A stretch of 21,097 bases of DNA from positions 1 to 21,097 of the forward strand of contig NZ_DIUM01000096.1 of the NCBI RefSeq assembly GCF_002423035.1. The letters run 5' to 3'. This document shows, in pieces, positions 15,384 through 21,097 of the stretch (its first letter is position 1; each line of letters opens with the position of its first letter). The notes beneath the pieces were generated by a model. The model saw only the letters and a program-made list of their open reading frames with translations, did no database searches and had not been told where the DNA came from. The position numbers and the translations under genes were made by a program. Origin of the DNA: Thiocapsa sp. UBA6158 (GTDB taxonomy: Bacteria; Pseudomonadota; Gammaproteobacteria; Chromatiales; Chromatiaceae).

Positions 15384-15392
15384 ATTCTAGCA
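15384..15392 (-). promoter_or_regulatory. Possible extended -10 promoter for yebC-ruvC-ruvA
   Basis: The minus strand reads TGCTAGAAT, an extended -10 element (TGn plus TAGAAT, one mismatch to TATAAT), about 115 bp before the yebC start. No good -35 hexamer lies at the right distance, which is acceptable for extended -10 promoters. Motif match only. Confidence 0.35.
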
Positions 15393-15509
15393 TCGGCCGG
15401 GAAACACCGGGTAAACCCGGCGCGCGGGTGCAGGCGCGGTCCCCCGGCGGCCCCGTTCCCGAACGTCGATCCTTCCCCGGCGACACCCCAGCGACATCAG
15501 GACCAAGAC

Positions 15510-17480
15510 ATGTACGCGACCCCCGAAACCGGCGACGGTTGGATCACGGCCCTCGTCGGCACGGACGAGGAAGGCATTCGGGTCGAGGCGCGGTTCGCGA
15601 TCTCGCCGCGGTTTCGCGCACTCGTGAAGGGTCGGGAGTCCGATCTGGTCTTTGCCGCCCGCAGTCGGCTCGCACGGATCGGGATCAACATCTGCCCGCT
15701 CGACGAGCCGCTCTTCAACGGCGACCATTGCACACTCAAGCTCCAGGTGGTCTCGGCGATCCACTCCTTCGGTATCGCCGAGCACCTGCAGCACATCGTG
15801 GTGCCGGGCCTGCGGGTCGGACGCCTGGTGTTCTGCCCGCAGGACAATCGACTCGACTCCGCCGCCATCCACGCACTCATCCAGGGCAACGAGATCCAGG
15901 TCCCGGCCGGCTTCTCGGTCGACAGCAACGGCTATCTCATCCTGCGGCCGCAGCGACAGCTCTTTCGATTTCTTCATCCCTTGACACTCGAGCAGATCAC
16001 CGCGATCGCCACCCATGCCGACGGCAAGGATCTGCTGAACCGTCTGCAGATCCGCGAGGCGGTCGACCACATCGCACTGCCCCCGAAGGATGGACTGGTG
16101 ACGGCCTGCTCCATGTTTCTGCATCGTCATTACGTGGTGCTGCGCAACCTGGACGACGCGCTCGGCTTTCATCTACAGGCGACGGTCCTCGACCCTGTTT
16201 CCACGCGCGGCACGAACGTCTATCTGGAGTTCATCAACCGCTCCGAGCAGTTGATCATCAATCCGAGCGTCGCCGCATCGGTACACGACGCCATCCCGGT
16301 TACGCCGAGTCGGCGCTACTGGCATGGCCGTGCGAGCAGCGCCTCCGCCGACGCGGAGAGCGGCAACGACTATGGGCAGCTCGCCGAGGTCTTCGATCGG
16401 CTCGAAGCCGGTCCGCTCGAGGATCGCTACTCGCACCGCATGATGGCGGTGATGCAGCATCCCGAGACCCTGCTGGACGGAGGTCGACCGGATCGGATCT
16501 GGACCCGGCCCGAGGAGCCGCGCGACCCACGCGGCGGGACCGATCTGGCGGCCGGCCTGGTTGCCGAGGGCCTCAAACTCGACACCCGCACCGAATACGG
16601 CACCGCCATCCTGGAGGATCTGGCCGACGGCGCACGCGCGACGTTGCTGCTCGGCTATTTCCCGAATCTCATCGAGCACACCGAGATCTGTGCCGCGGCC
16701 TTGCGCCAGCGTATCGGTCGCATCGTCTTTCGCCGCGCCTCCTTCGAGCATGGCCACTTCCTTTCCGCCCGCGATCACGGCCGACTGGCCGACTACGAGG
16801 GGCTCGGCATCGAGGTCTTCTGGTGCAACGATGCGCGCGCCCAAGTCGTGCGGCACGTCTTCCGCGGGCTGCGCGGTTATTTCACGACACCCGAGCAGGT
16901 CGACCGCTTCCGCTCCAGCCTGGTCTTCGCCATCTACGGATCCATCAAGCCGCTGGACAAGGGATCCGCTCGCCAGATCGAGCGTCTGCTGGCCAACCTC
17001 AAGGGCCTGTTCGGCAGCGACATCAGCATCCTCACCGGCGGCGGTCCGGGCGCCATGCTGCAGGTGACCGAGGCCGCGCACCGACTCGGGCTGCTGGTCG
17101 GCTCCAGCTACATCGAGACGCTGGACCAGAAGCCCAATCAAAGCGCCGACTACTACCAGACCTTCCAGGCGCGCAGCCGCCAGTCGCGCCAGCGCTGGTT
17201 CGAGATCGCCAGCTTCCACATCTTCCTCACGGGCGGCGTCGGAACACTCGAAGAGATCGGCCTGACCCTGACCGACATGAAGCTCGGCGTCATCGAGGCC
17301 GGACCCATCGTCTTTTTCGACGGCTCGGGCGAGGGCTTCTACTGGGAGGGACTCAAGACCCAGCTCGAACGCATGGCCGCCCAAGGTCGACTGCCGAGCT
17401 GGGTGCTCGACAACATCCTCATGACCGCCGACCCGGACGCCATCCCGCGCTTCTACAAGCAGACCCTGCGGCTGGGGTGA
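15510..17480 (+). CDS. Large protein with C-terminal LOG/SLOG Rossmann domain and uncharacterised N-terminal region
   Basis: This is a 656-residue protein with no signal peptide or membrane segment. The C-terminal ~190 residues are a LOG-like nucleotide-binding domain: VFAIYGSIKP (472-481), ILTGGGPGAMLQVTEAA (507-523), WFEIASFHIFLTGGVGTLEE (563-582), and a final helix region. LOG enzymes cleave nucleoside 5'-monophosphates to release the base (cytokinin activation in plants). The family motif PGGxGTxxE reads TGGVGTLEE, keeping the Glu but not the Pro, and the usual RK pair before it reads SRQR, so activity may be altered. Residues 1 to about 460 are unassigned, with a possible low-complexity linker at about 275-345. 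The ATG has AGGA (15499-15502) 7 nt upstream. It precedes zapD by 215 bp on the same strand, but no functional link is evident. Confidence 0.85.
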   Translation: MYATPETGDGWITALVGTDEEGIRVEARFAISPRFRALVKGRESDLVFAARSRLARIGINICPLDEPLFNGDHCTLKLQVVSAIHSFGIAEHLQHIVVPGLRVGRLVFCPQDNRLDSAAIHALIQGNEIQVPAGFSVDSNGYLILRPQRQLFRFLHPLTLEQITAIATHADGKDLLNRLQIREAVDHIALPPKDGLVTACSMFLHRHYVVLRNLDDALGFHLQATVLDPVSTRGTNVYLEFINRSEQLIINPSVAASVHDAIPVTPSRRYWHGRASSASADAESGNDYGQLAEVFDRLEAGPLEDRYSHRMMAVMQHPETLLDGGRPDRIWTRPEEPRDPRGGTDLAAGLVAEGLKLDTRTEYGTAILEDLADGARATLLLGYFPNLIEHTEICAAALRQRIGRIVFRRASFEHGHFLSARDHGRLADYEGLGIEVFWCNDARAQVVRHVFRGLRGYFTTPEQVDRFRSSLVFAIYGSIKPLDKGSARQIERLLANLKGLFGSDISILTGGGPGAMLQVTEAAHRLGLLVGSSYIETLDQKPNQSADYYQTFQARSRQSRQRWFEIASFHIFLTGGVGTLEEIGLTLTDMKLGVIEAGPIVFFDGSGEGFYWEGLKTQLERMAAQGRLPSWVLDNILMTADPDAIPRFYKQTLRLG

Positions 17481-17695
17481 CATCCTCCGGGGCTAGCCGC
17501 GACACGCACAGGACCCGCAGGCAGCCTGCCACGCCGGCTGTTCGCGAGAACCCGTGACAACCCCTCGCGAAATCGGGAGAATTCCATCCATGGTATCGCG
17601 CATCGGATCGATGGATGCACGACGTTCGAACGACTGCCGCGCCGACCGAGCCGAGATGACCGGATCCGGATCGCGCCGAGCCCCGAGGCGCCTTT

Positions 17696-18463
17696 GTGTC
17701 GACACTGATGACCTTCGAGCATCCGCTGAACGAGCGCGTCCGCACCTTCCTGCGGATCGAGCATCTGTTCGAGCGGCTCAACCATTTCGCGCCTCAGTAC
17801 GACGCCTGGGCGACCCGGGTCGCCGTCGAGACCCTGCTCGACATTGTCGCGGTCACCGCGCGTGCGGACGTCAAGACCGAGCTGCTCAAGGAGCTCGATC
17901 GCAACATCGCGACGCTCAAGCGTTTCGGGGATCAGCCCGGGGTCGATCCGCGGGCATTGGACCGGGTGCTCGGCGACCTTGCGGATGCCGTCGGTGGCGT
18001 CCATCGCCTGTCCGGGCCCATCGGGCAGATCGCCCGCGAGGACGATCTTCTCAAGAGCGTCGCACAGCGCAGCAGCATTCCGGGCGGGGCCTGCAGCTTC
18101 GACCTGCCGCAGTACCATCACTGGCTGATTCAGGCACCGGAGATGAGGCAGGCGCGACTCGACCGATGGCTACAGGATCTCCGGCCGGCCGAGCGGGCGA
18201 TCCGCCTCGTGCTCTCGCTCGCCCGCACCAGCGCATCGCCGCGTCAGGTGCTCGCGGAGGGCGGTTTCTTCCAGGAAGCGCTCGACGTACAGGCGCCCGC
18301 TCAGATGGTACGGGTCGGCATCAACGGCACCGGCGCACTCTATCCGGAGATCAGCGGACACAAGAGCCGCTTCAGTATCCGATTCATGAAGACCGGACCT
18401 CAGGGGCGGCCGGCGCAGATCCCGGAGAACATTCCCTTCAAGCTCACCTGCTGCGTCTTTTGA
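17696..18463 (+). CDS. zapD: Cell division protein ZapD (FtsZ-bundling factor)
   Basis: The 255-residue protein matches the ZapD/DUF1342 family. Key parts are TFEHPLNERVRTFLRIEHLFERL at the N-terminus, VKTELLKELDRN, PGVDPRALD, SIPGGACSFDLPQYHHWL (about 135-152), and the C-terminal QISGHKSRF-type block LYPEISGHKSRFSIRFM. ZapD cross-links FtsZ filaments at the division ring in the cytosol. The GTG at 17696 is supported by GAGG (17685-17688) 7 nt upstream. In most Gammaproteobacteria coaE lies before zapD; here the LOG-domain gene does, with a 215-bp gap in which I see no clear terminator or promoter. yacG follows after a repeat (copy C) that starts at the zapD stop codon. Confidence 0.96.
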   Translation: MSTLMTFEHPLNERVRTFLRIEHLFERLNHFAPQYDAWATRVAVETLLDIVAVTARADVKTELLKELDRNIATLKRFGDQPGVDPRALDRVLGDLADAVGGVHRLSGPIGQIAREDDLLKSVAQRSSIPGGACSFDLPQYHHWLIQAPEMRQARLDRWLQDLRPAERAIRLVLSLARTSASPRQVLAEGGFFQEALDVQAPAQMVRVGINGTGALYPEISGHKSRFSIRFMKTGPQGRPAQIPENIPFKLTCCVF

Positions 18464-18545
18464 ACCGCGTCCTGCACGGATCCTTGGGCGTGCACCTGAC
18501 GGCCAGCGACAGCGAAACATCGATCTTCACTCGGGACGCGGTTTA
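18461..18545 (+). repeat. 85-bp palindromic gene-end repeat, copy C
   Basis: It begins TGAACCGCGTCC, with TGA being the zapD stop, and ends GGGACGCGGTTTA. The ends form an 11 of 12 bp inverted repeat. The interior is only weakly similar to copies A and B. The yacG ATG starts 3 bp after the element, so the repeat is the whole zapD-yacG intergenic region and supplies the yacG leader. Confidence 0.8.
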
Positions 18546-18548
18546 GCC

Positions 18549-18734
18549 ATGGCCACGATCGTCTCCTGTCCGCGTTGCGGCAAGTCTGTCGTCTGGGGTC
18601 CGCAATCACCCTGGCGCCCCTTCTGCAGCGAGCGCTGCCGTTTGGTCGATCTGGGCAAGTGGCTCGACGAGAATCACCGGATCCCCGGAACGGAAGACGA
18701 ACCCGACGAGGATTCGCCCATGAGCGAGCATTAA
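18549..18734 (+). CDS. yacG: DNA gyrase inhibitor YacG (zinc-binding)
   Basis: This 61-residue protein has the YacG zinc motif CPRC-x15-C-x3-C (Cys7, Cys10, Cys26, Cys30), with PFCSERCRLVDLGKWLDENHRIPG between and after, and a short acidic tail ending in SEH. The family binds the GyrB C-terminal region and inhibits gyrase. The zapD-yacG order is conserved in Gammaproteobacteria. The ATG fits the family start, but the ribosome site must come from the end of repeat copy C (only weak GG-rich sequence), so translation may depend on the RNA structure there. Its TAA stop is the second to fourth base of a 25-bp palindrome. Confidence 0.95.
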   Translation: MATIVSCPRCGKSVVWGPQSPWRPFCSERCRLVDLGKWLDENHRIPGTEDEPDEDSPMSEH

Positions 18735-18755
18735 ACCGCGCCCGGCGCGGTTTAA
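18731..18755. repeat. 25-bp perfect palindrome at the yacG stop (collapsed repeat unit)
   Basis: The arms TTAAACCGCGCC and GGCGCGGTTTAA are exact reverse complements around a single C. The yacG stop TAA lies inside (18732-18734). The sequence equals copy D with everything between its two ACCGCGC direct repeats removed, so it looks like a deletion product. It could serve as a hairpin at the 3' end of yacG mRNA. Confidence 0.85.
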
Positions 18756-18777
18756 GAGATTAAAAAAGAGATGATTT

Positions 18778-18861
18778 TAAACCGCGTCCCCGCTAAGGGC
18801 CGTGGATGCATCAAACGCCGAGCTCACTCGAAAGTCAGCATCTCGCGCTGGACGCGGTTTA
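18778..18861 (-). repeat. 84-bp palindromic gene-end repeat, copy B
   Basis: Both ends are TAAACCGCGTCC (12-bp perfect inverted repeat). Its reverse complement matches copy A at 74 of 84 positions by hand count, including ACTTTCGAGTGAG and CCCTTAGC. A 22-bp AT-rich spacer (18756-18777) that resembles the spacer at 4238-4262 separates it from the palindrome at yacG. It ends 5 bp from the mutT-thiE stop. Confidence 0.85.
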
Positions 18862-18866
18862 ACCGA

Positions 18867-19817
18867 TCAATCGGTCGTCCAAAAGCCTCGAATCGCCGCC
18901 ACACCCTGTGCGCCATGCTCACGGGCGACATCAAGATCCAAGCCGGTTAGACCACCCAACGCATAGACAGGGAGTGTCGCCGCATCGGCAAGCTCGGCGA
19001 AGCGCAGCCAGCCGAGGGGACGGGCCTCCGGGTGCGAGGCGGTCGGATTGACCGGCGAGAGCAGCGCATAGTCAAGCCCGAGGCACGCCGCACGCACGAG
19101 ATCATCGGCGGTGTGACAGGAGGCCCCGACCAGATCGTCCGGGCGACCCGGTCGCTCGCTCAGTCGGGCGAGCACCTGCCCGCCGAGGTGTAGGCCGTCA
19201 CGCGGAACATCCAGCGTCTCCTGCGGATCGCGATTCAGGAGAAGACGTGCACCGCCTTGCTCGCAGAGCAGGAAGGCGCGCCGCGCCAAGTCGCGGTACG
19301 CGGCATGAGTCAGCTCATGCGCACGCAGTTGAACGAGCTTGATCCCACCCGCGACGGCGCCCGCGAGCCGCGCCAGAAAGACCTCGGGGTCGAGCGGATC
19401 AAGGCCCGTGATCAACATGCGCCCGGGCAGGCGCAACGCGGTGATGATGGGACGATCGGCCGCTGGAAAGCAGGCCGGATCCATGGTCTCGGGGTGTTGC
19501 CAGGCGAGGGGCTGACCCTCCAGACCGGCCGGGATGCCCGCGTAGGAGCGCACGCACCGGACATCCAGCAGGACGTGCCGATCGCCGTAATGGTGTCGGA
19601 TGCGGATCAGCGGACGGCTGTCGTGGATCTCGACACCCAGCTCCTCGGCCAGCTCGCGTGCCAGGCCGCACTCAGGCGACTCGCCGGGTTCGAGCTTGCC
19701 GCCCGGAAACTCCCACAGCCCGCCCTGATGGACGTGATCGGGACGCTTGGTCACCAGGACGCGTCCCGTCGGGTCGGAAATCGCGCCGACCATCACATGA
19801 ATCACCTCGATGCTCAA
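18867..19817 (-). CDS. mutT: MutT (Nudix) hydrolase fused to a ThiE/TenI-like domain
   Basis: This 316-residue fusion has a Nudix domain (about 1-130) with a perfect Nudix box G-x5-E-x7-REL-x-EE-x-GV (residues 40-62, GGKLEPGESPECGLARELAE onward), so the 8-oxo-dGTP pyrophosphatase role of MutT is likely. The second half (about 131-316: LVQLRAHELTHAAYRDLARR, GLHLGG, VGASCHTADDL, YALLSPVNPTASHP, PVYALGGL) is a thiamine-phosphate-synthase-like TIM barrel. Its own function in such fusions is unclear. I annotate from the TTG at 19817, whose TTGA overlaps the argJ stop; GTG at 19805 or 19796 (the latter with GAGG 8 nt upstream) are alternatives. argJ lies upstream and yacG converges. The arrangement secA-argJ-mutT is a conserved cluster. 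Confidence 0.92.
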   Translation of the reverse strand: MSIEVIHVMVGAISDPTGRVLVTKRPDHVHQGGLWEFPGGKLEPGESPECGLARELAEELGVEIHDSRPLIRIRHHYGDRHVLLDVRCVRSYAGIPAGLEGQPLAWQHPETMDPACFPAADRPIITALRLPGRMLITGLDPLDPEVFLARLAGAVAGGIKLVQLRAHELTHAAYRDLARRAFLLCEQGGARLLLNRDPQETLDVPRDGLHLGGQVLARLSERPGRPDDLVGASCHTADDLVRAACLGLDYALLSPVNPTASHPEARPLGWLRFAELADAATLPVYALGGLTGLDLDVAREHGAQGVAAIRGFWTTD

Positions 19818-21055
19818 CTGCGGTATTCGGCGTTGATCCGGACGTAGTCGTAGGAGAGATCGCAGGTCAGGATCTGCGCCTCGGCCGCGCCACGTCCTAG
19901 CGAGACGCGGATCAGGATCTCGGGCTCGGCCATGACGGCGGCTCCCGCCTCCTCGGTATAGTCGGGTGCGCGCCCGCCGGCTTCCACGATCAGGACCTCG
20001 CCGAGGTGGATTCGGATCCGTTCGATATCGAGATCCCGAAGACCCGCACGCCCGACGGCGGCCAGGATGCGGCCCCAGTTGGGATCGGACGCGAAGAGCG
20101 CGGTCTTCACTAAGGGCGAATGGGCGATGGTATAGGCCACGGCGCGGGCTTCCTCGACGTTCGCCGCGCCTTCGACCTGCACGCTCACCAGCTTGGTCGC
20201 ACCCTCGGCATCGCGCACGATGGCGGTCGCCAGCTCGACACAGACCGAATCGACAGCGCTCTGGAGTGCAGCGTATTGCGGCGAGGCGCCGTCGCGGATC
20301 TCGGAATTCCCGCAGGCCCCGGTCGCGACCAGCACGCAGGCATCGTTGGTCGAGGTATCGCCGTCGACCGTGATGGCATTGAACGACCGGGCGACCGCCG
20401 CGCCCAAGCAGGCTTGGAGCAGATCGGGCGCCACAGCGGCATCGGTCGCGATGAAGGCGAGCATGGTCGCCATGTTCGGACAGATCATCCCGGCACCTTT
20501 GGCGATCCCGGTGATCGATGCGGTGTGACCGTCGATCTCGAAGTGTCGCGAGAGCAGCTTGGGCACCCGATCTGTCGTCATGATGGCCCGCGCGGCGGCG
20601 GGCCATGCGGATGCATCCAATCGGCCGAGCAGGTCCGGCAGAGCCGCGGCGATGCGATCGACCGGCAGGTGCTCGCCGATCACGCCGGTCGAGAAGGGCA
20701 AGACCTCCTCGGCGGCACAGTCGCCGACGGCGGCGAGTGCCGCACAGCTCGACTCGGCATCCGCCATCCCGCGTCGACCTGTCCCCGCGTTCGCATTCCC
20801 CGCGTTGATCAGCAGGTAGCGCGGCATCCTTTGACCCAAATGGGTCCGGGCGACCCGCACGGGCGCGGCGCAGAAGGCATTGCGTGTAAAGACGGCCGCA
20901 CATCGACTCGCCGGGGCGAGCTCCAGGACCACCAGATCGTCACGCTCCCGATAGCGAATGCCGGCCGCGCCGGCGGCCAGACGCACGCCCCCGACGGGAA
21001 GCCAGGTTTTGTCGGACTGGGCCGGATCATGCCGGGGTTGCTCGGACGGCGTCAT
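19814..21055 (-). CDS. argJ: Bifunctional glutamate N-acetyltransferase / amino-acid acetyltransferase
   Basis: The 413-residue ArgJ has the autoprocessing segment KGAGMICPNMATMLAFIATD, with Thr197 as the nucleophile after self-cleavage between Ala and Thr. It also has the N-terminal block VGGVRLAAGAAGIRY, LINAGNANAGTG (83-93), STGVIGEHLP and the C-terminal SDPNWGRILAAVGRAG with ATSD-like DLSYDYVRINAEYRS. ArgJ moves the acetyl group from N-acetylornithine to glutamate, closing the arginine cycle in the cytosol. The ATG at 21055 is 8 nt after the secA stop; an in-frame ATG at 21085 would lie within secA coding sequence. Expression is probably coupled to secA upstream and to mutT-thiE downstream (4-bp overlap). 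Confidence 0.97.
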   Translation of the reverse strand: MTPSEQPRHDPAQSDKTWLPVGGVRLAAGAAGIRYRERDDLVVLELAPASRCAAVFTRNAFCAAPVRVARTHLGQRMPRYLLINAGNANAGTGRRGMADAESSCAALAAVGDCAAEEVLPFSTGVIGEHLPVDRIAAALPDLLGRLDASAWPAAARAIMTTDRVPKLLSRHFEIDGHTASITGIAKGAGMICPNMATMLAFIATDAAVAPDLLQACLGAAVARSFNAITVDGDTSTNDACVLVATGACGNSEIRDGASPQYAALQSAVDSVCVELATAIVRDAEGATKLVSVQVEGAANVEEARAVAYTIAHSPLVKTALFASDPNWGRILAAVGRAGLRDLDIERIRIHLGEVLIVEAGGRAPDYTEEAGAAVMAEPEILIRVSLGRGAAEAQILTCDLSYDYVRINAEYRS

Positions 21056-21063
21056 GGTATCGC

Positions 21064-21097
21064 TCAGCTCGCCTTGCCGTGGCATTGCTTGTACTTC
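21064..21097 (-). CDS. secA: Protein translocase SecA, last codons only
   Basis: The minus strand at the window edge reads KYKQCHGKAS and then TGA (21064-21066). This is the end of the SecA zinc-binding tail (C-x-C...KKYKQCHG). Only 10 codons are visible. Identification is strengthened by the next gene being argJ, as in related genomes. Confidence 0.85.
   Translation of the reverse strand, partial: KYKQCHGKAS

Noticed and set aside
15428..17557. 709-codon open frame overlapping the LOG-domain gene in another frame
   Set aside because: The translation is Arg/Pro/Gly-rich with no motif, whereas the overlapped frame has a ribosome site and a clear LOG domain.
15510..18734. LOG-domain gene plus zapD and yacG as a new defence or signalling system
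   Set aside because: zapD and yacG are conserved housekeeping genes in their normal order, and a 215-bp gap separates the LOG gene. No effector, toxin or nuclease domain is evident.

Overview
The window is about 21 kb of GC-rich bacterial chromosome carrying ordinary housekeeping genes. Both strands are densely coded and no phage, IS transposase, tRNA, rRNA or CRISPR array is visible. The order secA - argJ - mutT/thiE - yacG - zapD and the block yebC-ruvC-ruvA are typical of Gammaproteobacteria. Glycolate-salvage genes (glcE, glcF, a tartronate-semialdehyde-reductase-like gene), the very high GC and the gene families suggest an autotrophic purple sulfur bacterium of the Chromatiaceae type (Thiocapsa or Allochromatium-like). 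The genus is inference from context, not from a search.

Layout, left to right. An RNA helicase of the RhlE type (minus, cut by the window edge), an H-NS-like nucleoid protein with a clear sigma70-type promoter, and queA all read leftward. namZ (DUF1343 muramidase family) reads rightward and converges on a two-component system. That system (sensor kinase and OmpR-type regulator, start/stop overlap) lies downstream of an HtrA/Deg protease on the same strand, suggesting an envelope-stress module. Divergent from htrA is a small three-gene cassette: an exported protein with two similar beta-rich domains, a 61-residue protein and a small lipoprotein. A broken tail of an EAL-domain gene follows. Next come the leftward glcE-glcF-reductase genes, then leftward yebC-ruvC-ruvA. 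A divergent 656-residue protein with a C-terminal LOG (Rossmann) domain and a large unassigned N-terminal part precedes zapD and yacG. Convergent to these are argJ and a MutT-ThiE fusion, with the last codons of secA at the right edge.

The most unusual signal is not a gene. A dispersed family of palindromic repeats about 80-100 bp long has ends of the form T(A/G)AACCGCGTCC. These ends sit exactly on gene stop codons. Six genes (namZ, the sensor kinase, glcF, ruvA, zapD, yacG) have a stop codon that is also the first three bases of a repeat end, and a seventh (mutT-thiE) ends 5 bp from one. Two convergent intergenic regions 14 kb apart (4154-4347 and 18731-18861) carry the same composite in opposite orientation: an 84-bp unit (74 of 84 positions identical by my hand count), an AT-rich spacer, then a second palindrome that is long in one copy and collapsed to 25 bp in the other. 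The elements look like gene-end modules (terminator, mRNA 3'-end stabiliser or REP/MITE-like mobile sequence) and deserve a genome-wide survey.

How genes may work together: GlcE/GlcF plus the reductase fit recycling of the RuBisCO by-product glycolate to glycerate, although glcD and gcl are absent here. HtrA with the adjacent two-component system fits periplasmic quality control. YebC-RuvC-RuvA is the resolvasome block but lacks an adjacent ruvB. ZapD, YacG, MutT-ThiE, ArgJ and SecA form the conserved division/housekeeping neighbourhood.
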